Notes: generated by a model from the letters alone, not told the origin. 64,000 bases of DNA from Halobacillus campisalis (GCF_030345335.1 NZ_JAPVRC010000009.1:1-64000), one strand, 5' to 3'; shown: positions 7,448-16,926, counted from the stretch's first letter. Numbers and translations are program-made.

Positions 7448-9013
7448 TTAAGAGCTTATTTTTTCTTCTTTTTTTGCAGGCTGGTTCGTCATACGCAATG
7501 GTATTTCTTTTAAAAATAATATTAATACCCAGGCACCCAGTAAAATGAACGTCCCGAATAAAAAGGAGCCGTTGAGCGATTGACTTAATACCTCACGCAT
7601 AGAAAAAATCATTTGTTCGAATTGAGCACTCGGTACTTTTGAGGTTTCTGCTAATGAACTGATCTGATTTGGATCCATCAACACTTGTGGATCCTGTAAC
7701 TCTGACGTCTCTTCGAAATCATTCGCTGCACTTACATTAGCCATTTTCCTTCCCATAATCATGTTCATGATCGAACCCATAATGGACACACCCATCGTTC
7801 CACCGGCTTGACGAAAAAACTGAGAAGCTGATGTTGAAACCCCAAGATACTGATGTTCGACCGCATTTTGCACCGTCAAAGTCAGTACCGGAAAAGTCAA
7901 TCCAAGGCCAAGACCCACAAAAACCAAGTTTCGCACGACTCCTGTCACAGTAGTGTCGACGGACATGAGAGACATAGAATACATACCTCCTGCCATAATC
8001 AACAACCCAGCTATCGCAAAAATTTTATACCGACCGGTCCTTGTAATGAGTTGGCCGCCGATCGTACTCGTTAAAACCATACTCAGCATCATCGACATCA
8101 TGATGAATCCTGTTTGTGTAGCTGAGATGCCGAGGACTCCTTGAATAAAGAATGGCATGTACATAATAGCTCCGAACATTCCCATCCCCATCAATAGCCC
8201 GGCCATATTAGATATGGAAAAGATACTATTTTTAAAAAGGTGGAGAGGGATGACTGGGTTTTCTACTCTTCGTTCAACTACTATGAAAGCTGCGAGACCG
8301 ATTATCGACCACGTAAACAGCCCTATAATAATAGGTGAGCTCCAGGCAAAGTTTTGTCCCGCCCAGGAGAAAGCTAATAATAAAGGGATGATCGTTAAAG
8401 TAAGAAGGATCGCCCCAAGGAAATCAACCGACTGTTTCTCGTTTTGTTCAGGATTAGGGAACATCTTCCATATCATGATAAAGGCTACAAATCCAAAGGG
8501 TAGGAAAACCCAGAACACCCAATTCCATTGCCACGTATCGACTATATAACCGCCGAACGTAGGTCCGAATACGCTGGCCAATCCAAATACAGACCCCATC
8601 ATCCCTTGCCATCTCCCTCGTTCGCGTGGCGGAAAAAGGTCACCGATCGCTGTGAATGAAGTGGAAATGATCATTCCGCCGCCAAGCCCCTGAATCGCGC
8701 GGAAGATAATGAGTTGATAGATATTGGCAGATAGGCCGCATAGTAAGGAGGCGACGATAAAAACTCCGATGCCTGTAAGAATAAAGACCTTCCGTCCATA
8801 TGTATCAGATAATTTCCCGACGAGTATGGCGGTTATACTTGAAGCCAGCATGTATATAGTAAAAACCCAATTGAAATATTTCATCCCGCCAATATCAGCA
8901 ACGATGATCGGAAGTGCCGTGCCGATGATGGTTTGGTTCAAAGCAGCAAACAGCATAGCCGCCATGATAGCGATCATGATGGTTACTTTTTGTCTTTGTT
9001 CTAGATGCTCCAT
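7448..9013 (-). CDS. DHA2-family MFS drug efflux transporter (EmrB/QacA type)
   Basis: 521 residues with about 14 hydrophobic helices, the number typical of DHA2 exporters. Motif A is GKLSDTYGRK (about 66-75) and motif C-like GSVFGLASVFGPTFGG follows (about 139-154). The loop at about 425-470 before the last helix is acidic and polar. It should export drugs or other toxic compounds by proton antiport in the cytoplasmic membrane. It lies 20 bases after a MarR-family gene in the same direction, so the two form a self-regulated efflux operon. The substrate cannot be inferred. Confidence 0.88.
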   Translation of the reverse strand: MEHLEQRQKVTIMIAIMAAMLFAALNQTIIGTALPIIVADIGGMKYFNWVFTIYMLASSITAILVGKLSDTYGRKVFILTGIGVFIVASLLCGLSANIYQLIIFRAIQGLGGGMIISTSFTAIGDLFPPRERGRWQGMMGSVFGLASVFGPTFGGYIVDTWQWNWVFWVFLPFGFVAFIMIWKMFPNPEQNEKQSVDFLGAILLTLTIIPLLLAFSWAGQNFAWSSPIIIGLFTWSIIGLAAFIVVERRVENPVIPLHLFKNSIFSISNMAGLLMGMGMFGAIMYMPFFIQGVLGISATQTGFIMMSMMLSMVLTSTIGGQLITRTGRYKIFAIAGLLIMAGGMYSMSLMSVDTTVTGVVRNLVFVGLGLGLTFPVLTLTVQNAVEHQYLGVSTSASQFFRQAGGTMGVSIMGSIMNMIMGRKMANVSAANDFEETSELQDPQVLMDPNQISSLAETSKVPSAQFEQMIFSMREVLSQSLNGSFLFGTFILLGAWVLILFLKEIPLRMTNQPAKKEEKISS

Positions 9014-9033
9014 ACATTGTTCATCCTTTTATT

Positions 9034-9453
9034 TTATAAGATATTAAATATCCTTATAAGTTCTTCGATTTCTGAAATCGAGAGTTTCTCGAATCGCTCC
9101 TGCATATATTGTGTTCTTTTTTCATTAAGAACAAAGAATAATTCTTCTCCATGCTCAGTAAGCTCAAATATCACTACACGACGGTCGTGTTCTGAACGTG
9201 TACGTGTAATCAGCCCTTTATCAGCCAAGCGGTCCATAATCGTTGTAGCATGGCTGTTAGATACATTCAAAGCTGCTGCGAGACGAGAGACGTTTTGTTC
9301 ACTGTTTTCATGAATGGCACGTAAAAAGGCGAATTCACTGCCTGTAAACCCTTCACCCAAAAGCTCGTTAAACTCGCGTCTATACTCTCTAATAAAACTG
9401 CGCATCGTGCTTTCAAGCTCAGTAATTAAACTCATTTTCTCTTGATTGGACAT
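9034..9453 (-). CDS. MarR-family transcriptional regulator
   Basis: 139 residues, normal MarR size. The winged-helix segment reads VSRLAAALNVSNSHATTIMDRL followed by the wing GLITRTRSEHDRRVV, with the conserved DRR that contacts DNA. It is probably a repressor of itself and of the downstream MFS exporter, relieved by a small phenolic or drug-like ligand, as is common in this family. A 19-base palindrome at 9491-9509, just upstream, is a good operator candidate. Confidence 0.88.
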   Translation of the reverse strand: MSNQEKMSLITELESTMRSFIREYRREFNELLGEGFTGSEFAFLRAIHENSEQNVSRLAAALNVSNSHATTIMDRLADKGLITRTRSEHDRRVVIFELTEHGEELFFVLNEKRTQYMQERFEKLSISEIEELIRIFNIL

Positions 9454-9490
9454 AAATCAGCCTCTCCCCAAATAAATATAACTACATTAA

Positions 9491-9509
9491 TAGTAAACCT
9501 GGTTAACTA
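9491..9509. promoter_or_regulatory. Candidate MarR operator
   Basis: TAGTAAACC and GGTTAACTA form a palindrome about one T with a single mismatch. It is 38-56 bases upstream of the MarR start codon, where a self-repressor would bind. Confidence 0.6.
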
Positions 9510-9643
9510 ATTTGGCAAACAGGCAGAATTCCTCAAAATTAGAGCATAGGGTCGAACGATTGTCATTGAGTTTTGTTAGAAAATTCTGTATTATTACTTT
9601 AACTATAAGTTCAAATTGACGCAGTCCAGTTGGAGGTTACATC

Positions 9644-10489
9644 ATGAAAAAAGCTTTAGTTTTACAATCAGATTTTGGAATCAGTGACGGCGCTGTTAGT
9701 GCAATGCACGGTGTAGCGAACTCTGTAGACCACGACCTGAAAATTTTTGATCTCACCCATGACATCCCCCCTTATGATATTTGGGAAGCTTCCTATCGCT
9801 TATGGCAGACGATTACCTATTGGGCTGAAGGAACGGTATTTGTATCAGTAGTCGATCCAGGAGTCGGTTCTACTAGAAGAAGTATTGCTGTTAAGACCGG
9901 ATCGGGCCATTATGTGGTCACGCCTGATAATGGATCGCTTACACATATTGCCCGTACGGAAGGAATAGTGGCCGCCCGGGAAATTGACGAAGAAATTAAC
10001 CGACTGCCTAAATCGGGAGAATCCTACACTTTTCATGGACGCGATATTTATGCCTATACAGGCGCAAGATTGGCTTCAGACGTCATTTCTTTTGAAGGAA
10101 CAGGACCGCAAGTGCCTGTCGAAAGCATCGTGAGGCTTCCAGTCAAAGATGCTCAGCTCGAGGGAAATCTCGTGGAAGGTATGATCGATATACTTGATAT
10201 TCGCTTCGGGAATTTATGGACAAACATCAGCCGTGAGCTGTTCAAAAAGCTTGTAATTCCGTATGGTGGGACAATTGAGGTCGAAATTCAGCATGGTGGC
10301 CGCACGATTTATCAAAACGTCATGACGTTTGGACGTTCTTTTGCAGACACTCACAAAGGAGAGCCCCTTGTTTATATTAATTCTTTAGATAATATGGCTG
10401 TAGCGATTAACCAGGGCTCCTTTGCCAAGGCTTATGGAATAAGGACAGGCTCCAATTGGGTCGTAATTTTTCGGAAAAGAGATGATTGA
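9644..10489 (+). CDS. SAM hydrolase (SAM hydroxide adenosyltransferase), DUF62 family
   Basis: 281 residues, the usual length of COG1912 proteins, the family of SAM-dependent fluorinase and chlorinase. Seen: LQSDFG near the N-terminus (SAM ribose-binding Asp), VVDPGVGSTRRSIAV (about 68-82, Asp and Arg of the catalytic triad) and TFHGRDI (about 127-133, the triad His). The Asp-Arg-His triad marks enzymes that use water or hydroxide to split SAM into adenosine and methionine rather than a halide. Cytosolic. A ribosome site GGAGG precedes ATG. Monocistronic or weakly linked to the lipoprotein gene that follows 60 bases later. Confidence 0.85.
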   Translation: MKKALVLQSDFGISDGAVSAMHGVANSVDHDLKIFDLTHDIPPYDIWEASYRLWQTITYWAEGTVFVSVVDPGVGSTRRSIAVKTGSGHYVVTPDNGSLTHIARTEGIVAAREIDEEINRLPKSGESYTFHGRDIYAYTGARLASDVISFEGTGPQVPVESIVRLPVKDAQLEGNLVEGMIDILDIRFGNLWTNISRELFKKLVIPYGGTIEVEIQHGGRTIYQNVMTFGRSFADTHKGEPLVYINSLDNMAVAINQGSFAKAYGIRTGSNWVVIFRKRDD

Positions 10490-10548
10490 ATTGAGCAGTC
10501 ATAAAAAATCCATTTGTCTGTCTCGACAAATAGGTTGAGGTGAATGCT

Positions 10549-11355
10549 ATGAGGTTTTATTTGGTGAGCCTTCTAATTTTCCTGGCAGCAGGCTGTTCGG
10601 TCCAAATTGCGGGTATCTCAGACGAGTTTAAAGGGTATAATCAGCAGGATCATAATGTAATCGAAAGTCACGGGCAGATAGACAATCCGCAGTATTTAGA
10701 TGAATTCATTCGAAGTGTGGATAAAGGGGAAGACGCTGAGGTGAGAATTGTCAGTTACACCTCAGAAGGGGATCCTGTTTTTAAAGATTTGAACTTTAAT
10801 GGGGAAGAGATTGAATACAAACTTGATACGACCCAGGATCAATTTGGCGCCGATAAAGTTTCAAAAAAGAAGTGTAAAGAAATCAATAGAATAGACCGTA
10901 CGAAAGAGACGGTTTATGAAGTGAGCTGTGGGAAAAACACTTCGCCTATTGATCTGCTTACTATTGATTATGATGCCAATCGTCAGGACTCCTTCGAAAT
11001 AGATTTCTCTTATGATAACGGAAACCGCGTAAACATAAGCACGCAGAAACAATCGTTAACTGTCCAGTCAGATGAAAATATCATCACACAAAACGGATTT
11101 CAATTTACCGAAGCCCAGCTGAACCAAATTTATAAATTACTAGTGTTAGAAAATTATATGGAAGAGAAAGATTTAAGCGCGCGATGCAGCCAAAGTCCTG
11201 ATTATTCTATGACTGTAACGATCAATGGGGGCCAGCGTGTTTTTGAATGGTCGGATTGTGACGAAGGCGCAGATGTAGCGGACATGACGCAGATGGCTGA
11301 GCGAGTCATTGATATTATAGAAAAAACACAATCCTATCGAAATGTGTTCGAGTAA
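10549..11355 (+). CDS. DUF4362 lipoprotein
   Basis: About 268 residues from ATG 10549, which has GAGGTG 6-7 bases upstream; a GTG at 10540 is in frame but less well placed. A lipoprotein signal ends in the lipobox LAAGC near residue 15, so it should be anchored to the outer face of the membrane. The next part, with VIESHGQIDNPQYLDEF (about 38-54), matches DUF4362. The function is unknown. The mature protein is acidic, as expected for a halophile. Confidence 0.75.
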   Translation: MRFYLVSLLIFLAAGCSVQIAGISDEFKGYNQQDHNVIESHGQIDNPQYLDEFIRSVDKGEDAEVRIVSYTSEGDPVFKDLNFNGEEIEYKLDTTQDQFGADKVSKKKCKEINRIDRTKETVYEVSCGKNTSPIDLLTIDYDANRQDSFEIDFSYDNGNRVNISTQKQSLTVQSDENIITQNGFQFTEAQLNQIYKLLVLENYMEEKDLSARCSQSPDYSMTVTINGGQRVFEWSDCDEGADVADMTQMAERVIDIIEKTQSYRNVFE

Positions 11356-11669
11356 ACTCTCGTCGGAGAAACGGGGGTTATTTTATTTGCATTAATTTTT
11401 CATTTACTTTCTATAAAGAAAGAGATTTGAGTCAGAGTAGCATCGTTGCTCTCTTATGAAAAAACATTAACAACGCTGAACAAAGTTTTTCATTCTACTC
11501 CATAGGTGATTTTTTGGTAAATCTGTAAAGCTTTAAATATTCTTCACAGTCTTACGCCTTGAAATCGCTCCTCATAATAGACCAGGGCAAGCAGAATGAG
11601 AGCCAGACCCCTCAACCCTGTGCTACACTACCTCTGTAACCTTTTACAAAGAAAGGAAGAGATTCAATT
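11356..11669. other. Intergenic stretch without a clear feature
   Basis: 314 bases between the lipoprotein gene and the aldo/keto reductase. A weak bulged hairpin (GAGTAGCA/TTGCTCTC near 11436-11455) is not followed by a T-run. No repeat copy, reading frame or known RNA motif could be recognised. The last 60 bases presumably carry the promoter of the reductase gene. Confidence 0.5.
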
Positions 11670-12494
11670 ATGAACACAGTAAAACTGCATGACAAAATCG
11701 ACATGCCCCAGCTGGGATTTGGTGTATGGCAAGTAGAAGAGAAAGACGCAGTACCTGCTGTTACTAAAGCGATTGAGACAGGCTACCGTTCGATTGATAC
11801 GGCTGCGATCTATAAGAATGAGCGTCAGGTCGGCGAAGCGATTGCGAAGAGTGATGTCCCTCGTGAAGATCTTTTCATTACGACAAAGGTTTGGAATGCT
11901 GATCAAGGTTATGAAAATACGATAAAAGCTATGGATGAAAGCTTAGAAAAATTAGGGTTGGATTATGTGGACTTGTATTTAATCCACTGGCCGACTCCGG
12001 ATTTTGATGAATATGTGGAAACGTATAAAGCGTTGGAACAGCTCCAGAAAGACGGGAAAACGAAAGCGATTGGTGTGTGTAACTTCAACATCGATCACCT
12101 TCAGCGTCTGTTGGACGAATGTGACGTTAAGCCTGCAATCAACCAGGTGGAATGCCACCCGTTCCTAGCGCAGAATGAGCTGAAAGAATTCTGCCGCGAG
12201 AATGGTATTCTTCTTGAGGCATGGAGCCCGTTGATGCAAGGTGGAGAAGTTCTTAAGAACGACGCTGTCCAAACGATTGCCAAGAAGCATGGGAAAACAC
12301 CGGCTCAGGTCATTATCCGCTGGCATCTTCAAAACGATACAGTAGTTATTCCTAAGTCTGTGACACCTTCACGAATTGAAGAAAATTTTGATGTATTTGA
12401 CTTTGAACTGACTGAAGAAGATATGGCACAGATTCATGAACTGGATCGCGGCGAACGTAAAGGCCCCGAACCAAGTGAAATGAACCATAGATAA
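11670..12494 (+). CDS. Aldo/keto reductase (YvgN/YtbE type)
   Basis: 274 residues, the normal size. The catalytic tetrad is present: Asp in SIDTAAIY (about 47-48), Tyr in IYKNE (about 51-55), Lys in ITTKVWN (about 75-80) and His in LIHWP (about 107-111). The NADPH site shows IPKSVTP near 233. It is a cytosolic, NADPH-dependent carbonyl reductase; close relatives in bacilli reduce methylglyoxal and related aldehydes. A strong GGAAGAG ribosome site and a strong terminator make it a single-gene unit. Confidence 0.9.
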   Translation: MNTVKLHDKIDMPQLGFGVWQVEEKDAVPAVTKAIETGYRSIDTAAIYKNERQVGEAIAKSDVPREDLFITTKVWNADQGYENTIKAMDESLEKLGLDYVDLYLIHWPTPDFDEYVETYKALEQLQKDGKTKAIGVCNFNIDHLQRLLDECDVKPAINQVECHPFLAQNELKEFCRENGILLEAWSPLMQGGEVLKNDAVQTIAKKHGKTPAQVIIRWHLQNDTVVIPKSVTPSRIEENFDVFDFELTEEDMAQIHELDRGERKGPEPSEMNHR

Positions 12495-12501
12495 TGAGAA
12501 A

Positions 12502-12530
12502 AGGACGCCAATTTTGGCGTCTTTTTTTTA
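12502..12530 (+). terminator. Terminator of the aldo/keto reductase gene
   Basis: GACGCC and GGCGTC pair around ATTTT and are followed by eight T. Confidence 0.9.
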
Positions 12531-12533
12531 TTA

Positions 12534-12561
12534 GCTATGTTAAACGTCGTTGTTGATTTTT
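12534..12561 (+). repeat. Solo terminal motif of the composite repeats
   Basis: GCTATGTTAAACGTCGTTGTTGATTTTT stands between the terminator and the TetR gene. Closely similar ends occur at 44385-44413, 40452 onward, 41495-41524 (inverted) and 53264-53292 (inverted), the last three at the edges of larger repeats. Here it is alone. Confidence 0.6.
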
Positions 12562-12582
12562 TCACTGAAAATATAGTCTTTT

Positions 12583-13188
12583 TTAGTCAAAAATGCCATA
12601 ATCGATCATCTCTGTTACATATGCTGCCAACTCGTAGGATGTCCAGGGAAAATTCTCTTCGATCCACCATAGGATTGTTCCGGTAATGCTTGAAGCTATG
12701 AATGTTTGAGTAATATCCCGCGAGAATTTAACGGTGTGATTGTAAGCAAAGGCTATCGATAAAGTGGTGTGTGTCGACTTTTTAATAAAATGATCAAATT
12801 TCAGTCGAAAAGCAGGAAGGTTCTGCTTATAAAGTAAGGTCGAAAACACCTTTTTTTCTTGATGGATGAATTCGAGCAGCGTCACAAATCTGGGGTGTGG
12901 GAGCTTAGCAGAAACAAAATCGTAATGAGGATCACATGACTCCATCCTTTTTCTCCAATTCTCTAATAGTTCATCACTAATGACTTCCAATAGCATTTCT
13001 TTATCATGGAAATGTCTATAGAAGGTAGCTCGGTTCATTTGAGCTTCGTTCATAATATCCTGAACGGTTATGTCATCTAAATGTTTCTCGCTTAGTAATT
13101 TGAGAAACGCTTCTTTTATCCATTTCTGACTGCGTAACACGCGCGGATCATTTCTTTCCTCCAACGATAAAACCACCTTCTGCAACAT
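12583..13188 (-). CDS. TetR/AcrR-family regulator
   Basis: 201 residues. The N-terminal helix-turn-helix reads ITVQDIMNEAQMNRATFYRHF (about 40-60), typical of TetR. The C-terminal part (about 95-195) resembles the ligand-binding domain of regulators close to DhaS/YcnC-type proteins, with WWIEENFP near 175. It is probably a repressor; no target is certain. It is divergent from the yclN-like operon, and the AT-rich palindrome AATAA-TGT-TTATT just upstream (13196-13208) could be its operator. It could equally control only itself. Confidence 0.82.
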   Translation of the reverse strand: MLQKVVLSLEERNDPRVLRSQKWIKEAFLKLLSEKHLDDITVQDIMNEAQMNRATFYRHFHDKEMLLEVISDELLENWRKRMESCDPHYDFVSAKLPHPRFVTLLEFIHQEKKVFSTLLYKQNLPAFRLKFDHFIKKSTHTTLSIAFAYNHTVKFSRDITQTFIASSITGTILWWIEENFPWTSYELAAYVTEMIDYGIFD

Positions 13189-13195
13189 TTTTATT

Positions 13196-13208
13196 AATAA
13201 TGTTTATT
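13196..13208. promoter_or_regulatory. Possible TetR operator
   Basis: AATAA and TTATT flank TGT immediately upstream of the TetR gene. The stretch is AT-rich, so such a palindrome may arise by chance. Confidence 0.3.
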
Positions 13209-13258
13209 ATCTCTATTTCTTATTGACCTTCTTTGGCGGTGTGAATTATGATTCTAAT

Positions 13259-13279
13259 TGATAATGAGTTTCATTTTCA
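13259..13279. promoter_or_regulatory. Fur box of the yclNOPQ-like operon
   Basis: TGATAATGAGTTTCATTTTCA matches the TGATAAT/ATTnTCA arrangement of Fur operators and lies about 45 bases upstream of the first permease gene. Iron repression is expected. Confidence 0.8.
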
Positions 13280-13321
13280 CAATTATAACAAGTTTGATGG
13301 AAAGAGGTAAGGGTGATCTTC

Positions 13322-14278
13322 ATGAAAACTAGATATACATTATTAGCTCTTACGCTTTTATCCTTTTTGTCCTTATTTGTCGGAGTTTCAGAGTTATCAG
13401 TCCCTGATTTGTTTCGACTTACTCCTGAACAAAAAGAGATACTGGTCATCAGCCGCCTGCCTAGACTGACTAGTATTTTAATTGCTGGAGCAAGCATCAG
13501 TATTTGCGGGCTGATTATGCAGCAGCTGACTAGAAATAAGTTCGTGTCACCTACAACGGCAGGAACCTTCGACTCGGCGCGTCTGGGAGTCTTGATCTCT
13601 CTTTTGGTTTTTACGTCAGCCAGTCCGCTTGTGAAAATCGGCGTAGCTTTTATTTTCGCTTTACTTGGAACTTTTTTGTTCATGCAGATCCTTGAGCGTA
13701 TCCAGTTTAAGGACACGATCTTCATCCCGCTCGTCGGGCTGATGTTCGGCAATATTATAAGCTCTATTTCTACTTTTTTCGCTTTGAAATATGATCTGGT
13801 ACAGAACATGTCGTCCTGGCTGCATGGGGACTTTTCGATGATTATGGAAGGCCGTTTTGAAATGCTTTATCTATCAATTCCTCTGCTGGCTTTAGCTTTC
13901 TTTTATGCCAATCAGTTTACTCTCGCAGGCATGGGTGAAGACTTTGCCAAGAACTTAGGTCTGAATTACACGCAAGTTGTGAACATAGGTCTGGCTATTG
14001 TGGCAATGATTACAGCTTCGGTCGTGTTGACAGTCGGTATGATTCCATTTCTCGGGCTGATTGTGCCGAATATCGTAACTTATTATTATGGAGATCATTT
14101 GAAGAAGAGTTTAGTTCAGACAGCCATTTTCGGCGCGGGATTTGTATTGATTTGCGACATCATCGGCCGTGTCATCATTTTTCCTTATGAAATTTCGATC
14201 AGTCTTACGATGGGAGTCATCGGGAGCGGGATTTTCATTTACTTATTGATGAGAAGGAGGCGCAGTTATGCTATTTAA
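13322..14278 (+). CDS. yclN: Siderophore ABC transporter permease, YclN type
   Basis: About 318 residues from ATG 13322, with AAGGG some 9 bases upstream; the GTG at 13313 is in frame but unlikely. A FecCD-type permease with about 9-10 hydrophobic helices. Segments such as SRLPRLTSILIAGAS, SICGLIMQQLTRNKFVSPTTAGT and MIPFLGLIVPNI closely resemble Bacillus subtilis YclN, a subunit of the petrobactin importer. It is the first gene of a four-gene operon (permease, permease, ATPase, binding protein) behind a Fur box. It overlaps the next gene by 11 bases, which suggests translational coupling. Confidence 0.9.
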   Translation: MKTRYTLLALTLLSFLSLFVGVSELSVPDLFRLTPEQKEILVISRLPRLTSILIAGASISICGLIMQQLTRNKFVSPTTAGTFDSARLGVLISLLVFTSASPLVKIGVAFIFALLGTFLFMQILERIQFKDTIFIPLVGLMFGNIISSISTFFALKYDLVQNMSSWLHGDFSMIMEGRFEMLYLSIPLLALAFFYANQFTLAGMGEDFAKNLGLNYTQVVNIGLAIVAMITASVVLTVGMIPFLGLIVPNIVTYYYGDHLKKSLVQTAIFGAGFVLICDIIGRVIIFPYEISISLTMGVIGSGIFIYLLMRRRRSYAI

Positions 14279-15215
14279 ACGAAAGATTGACCTCCTTCTC
14301 GTTCTCGTCATCGTATTGGTCGCTGTCTTTCTATTCACGGGTATAAGCAGCAATTGGGATTACATACTTCCGAGAAGAGCCGTTAAGATGGTTGCCATTA
14401 TTGTAACGGGAGCGGCGATAGCTTTTTCAACGGTGATTTTCCAGACAATTACTACCAACAGAATATTGACTCCGAGTATTCTCGGGCTAGATAGTATGTA
14501 TCTCCTAGTACAAACGGGTGTCGTCTTTTGGTTGGGGTCAGGGTCGATTGCAATGATGAATAGTCATGTGAATTATTTAGTTTCTGTAGGTGCAATGATC
14601 GTTTTTTCTTTTCTTTTGTTCAAATGGCTATTCAGAAGAGGGGAGAATGTATATTTATTGTTGCTCGTCGGATTGATTCTTGGAACCTTTTTTTCAAGTA
14701 TGTCTTCATTCATGCAAATTCTAATTGACCCGAACGAATTTCTCATCGTCCAGGACCGGATGTTCGCCAGCTTTAATAATGTGAACACGGAGTTATTGTG
14801 GGTTTCAATCATTATTATGGGAGTAGCCTTTCTGATTTACTTTCCTAACCACAAGTATATGGATGTCATCTCTTTAGGAAAAGATCATGCTGTGAACCTT
14901 GGCGTACCTTATGAAAAGATCGTTCAACGTTTATTGGTCATAGTAGCTATTCTGATCGCTGTCGCTACAGCATTGGTAGGTCCTGTTACTTTTCTTGGAC
15001 TGCTCGTTGTCAACTTGGCTCATGAGTTTATAAAAACGTTCAGACACAATTATTTAATTGTGGTATCGATTTTATTTAGTGTCATCGCGTTAGCAGGGAG
15101 CCAATTGATCGTAGAGCGAGTCTTCACTTTTTCAACGACCATCAGTGTCTTGATTAATTTCGTAGGTGGAATCTATTTTATCTATCTGCTGTTAAAGGAG
15201 AATAAAGCATGGTAA
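14268..15215 (+). CDS. yclO: Siderophore ABC transporter permease, YclO type
   Basis: 315 residues, FecCD family, with about 9-10 hydrophobic helices. The motifs VTGAAIAFSTVIFQT (about 45-59), ILTPSILGLDSM and VGPVTFLGLLVVNLAHE (about 238-254) are those of the YclO partner subunit. It overlaps both neighbours, the signature of tight coupling. With YclN it should form the membrane channel for a catecholate- or citrate-containing siderophore of the petrobactin class. The exact ligand is inferred from similarity only. Confidence 0.88.
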   Translation: MLFKRKIDLLLVLVIVLVAVFLFTGISSNWDYILPRRAVKMVAIIVTGAAIAFSTVIFQTITTNRILTPSILGLDSMYLLVQTGVVFWLGSGSIAMMNSHVNYLVSVGAMIVFSFLLFKWLFRRGENVYLLLLVGLILGTFFSSMSSFMQILIDPNEFLIVQDRMFASFNNVNTELLWVSIIIMGVAFLIYFPNHKYMDVISLGKDHAVNLGVPYEKIVQRLLVIVAILIAVATALVGPVTFLGLLVVNLAHEFIKTFRHNYLIVVSILFSVIALAGSQLIVERVFTFSTTISVLINFVGGIYFIYLLLKENKAW

Positions 15216-15967
15216 ACGTGATGAATGTATGGAAACATTATGGAACTAAACCAGTGGTTGATGACGTATCTATATCTATTCCCAAAGGGAAAATCACGAC
15301 GTTCATCGGTCCAAACGGCGCAGGGAAAAGTACACTGCTTTCTATGATCAGCAGGTTGATTACTAAGGACGATGGGGAGGTGAGGATAGAAAATCAAGAA
15401 ATCGGTCATTGGAAAACAGAAGAACTTTCAAAAAAAATATCAATTCTAAAGCAAAGCAACCATATTCATCTGCGGCTGACTGTCCGAGAACTGATCTCTT
15501 TTGGAAGGTTTCCGTACTCAAGAGGACGGCTGACAGAAGAAGATGAGGATAAAATAGAGCAAGCATTGGAGTTTGTAGCTTTACAGGATATGCAGGATAA
15601 GTACTTAGATCAATTGAGTGGCGGTCAGCGTCAGCGTGCTTATATCGCCATGGTTATTGCCCAGGATACAGAATATGTTTTGCTGGATGAACCATTGAAT
15701 AACCTGGATATGAATCATTCGGTTCAAGTTATGAAGACGTTGAGCCGGCTTGTAAGGGAACTCGGAAAAACCGTCGTCCTGGTCGTTCATGATATTAATT
15801 TCGCGTCCTGTTATTCAGACTATATAGTCGCCATGAAAGAAGGGCGGATAGTAGAAGAAGGATCTACAGAAAAAATGATAGAACCTGAGGTTTTGAACTC
15901 TATTTATGATATGGATATCGATATCCATACAATTAACAATCAAAAAATCTGTGTGTATTTCCAATAA
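15209..15967 (+). CDS. yclP: Siderophore ABC transporter ATP-binding protein, YclP type
   Basis: 252 residues. Walker A is GPNGAGKST (about 34-42), the Q-loop is KQSNHIHLRLTVREL, the signature LSGGQRQRAYIA (about 136-147), Walker B YVLLDEPLNNLDM (about 156-168) and the switch His in VVHDIN. It powers import by YclN/YclO from the cytosolic face. It overlaps yclO by 7 bases. Confidence 0.9.
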   Translation: MVNVMNVWKHYGTKPVVDDVSISIPKGKITTFIGPNGAGKSTLLSMISRLITKDDGEVRIENQEIGHWKTEELSKKISILKQSNHIHLRLTVRELISFGRFPYSRGRLTEEDEDKIEQALEFVALQDMQDKYLDQLSGGQRQRAYIAMVIAQDTEYVLLDEPLNNLDMNHSVQVMKTLSRLVRELGKTVVLVVHDINFASCYSDYIVAMKEGRIVEEGSTEKMIEPEVLNSIYDMDIDIHTINNQKICVYFQ

Positions 15968-15987
15968 AAAATTATGAGGTGATTTAT

Positions 15988-16926
15988 ATGAAAAAGTGGT
16001 ATTTAATTTTAAGCGTATTGTTACTAAGTCTTCTGTTAGCAGCTTGTGGAGGGGATACAGAAGCGGAATCCGATGGTGCTGAGGAAAAGGAAGAGAAAGT
16101 AACCATCGAACATGAATTAGGAGAAACGGAAGTAACAAAAAAACCGGAAAATGTCGTCGTTTTTGATTTTGGCACTGTGGATAGTTTAGACGAACTAGGT
16201 GTGGAAATCCAGGGAGTAGCAAAAGATTCACTGCCAACCTATTTAAGTCAATATGAGGGAGACGAATACGAGAATATCGGCAGTTTAAAAGAGCCTGACT
16301 TCGAGTCTATCAGTCAAATGGATCCTGATGTGATCTTTATTTCTGGCCGCCAGTCTGAAGTATATGATGAGCTTTCAGAAATCGCACCTACCATTCATTT
16401 AGGCGTAGACACGACGAGATACATGGATTCATTTAAAGAAAATATGAAAACATTAGGTGAGATTTTTGAGAAAGAAGATGAAGTGGAATCTGAATTAGCT
16501 GATATTCAATCAGATATAGAGGGAGTTAATGAAAAATCAGAATCAATGGAAGGTGAAGGATTAATCACATTAGCAAACGATGGTAAGGTGAGTGCATATG
16601 GAGAAGGATCTCGTTTTGGATTGATTCATGATGTATTCGGAGTTCCAGCTGCAGATGAATCTATTGAATCTTCCACTCACGGACAGAGTATATCTTTTGA
16701 ATATATTTCAGAACAAAATCCAGATTACTTGTTCGTAGTGGATCGTGGAGCTGTCGTTGGAGGAGAATCTTCTGCGGAACAAGTCGTAGAAAATGAAATC
16801 GTTCAAAATACAACTGCTTATAAGGAAGACCAAATCATCTATCTTGATCCAGAGTATTGGTATTTATCAGGTGGAGGACTCCAGTCTGTAGCAGCAATGG
16901 TTGCTGAAATTGAAGAGAGCTTATAA
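15988..16926 (+). CDS. yclQ: Siderophore-binding lipoprotein, YclQ type
   Basis: About 312 residues from ATG 15988, with GAGGTGA 6 bases upstream (GTG 15979 is in frame but less likely). The signal peptide ends in the lipobox LLAAC near residue 19, and the mature part is strongly acidic. The fold is the TroA/FecB-type binding protein: VVVFDFGTVDSLDELG (about 55-70), PDFESISQMDPDVIFISGRQ (about 99-118) and a C-terminal DPEYWYLSGGG. It captures ferric siderophore outside the membrane for YclNOP. Confidence 0.9.
   Translation: MKKWYLILSVLLLSLLLAACGGDTEAESDGAEEKEEKVTIEHELGETEVTKKPENVVVFDFGTVDSLDELGVEIQGVAKDSLPTYLSQYEGDEYENIGSLKEPDFESISQMDPDVIFISGRQSEVYDELSEIAPTIHLGVDTTRYMDSFKENMKTLGEIFEKEDEVESELADIQSDIEGVNEKSESMEGEGLITLANDGKVSAYGEGSRFGLIHDVFGVPAADESIESSTHGQSISFEYISEQNPDYLFVVDRGAVVGGESSAEQVVENEIVQNTTAYKEDQIIYLDPEYWYLSGGGLQSVAAMVAEIEESL

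Noticed and set aside
11436-11470. Terminator after the DUF4362 lipoprotein gene
   Set aside because: The hairpin is bulged and lacks a T-run.
13246-13809. A 187-codon frame on the minus strand opposite yclN
   Set aside because: It is the antisense shadow of a strongly conserved permease gene and crosses the Fur box.
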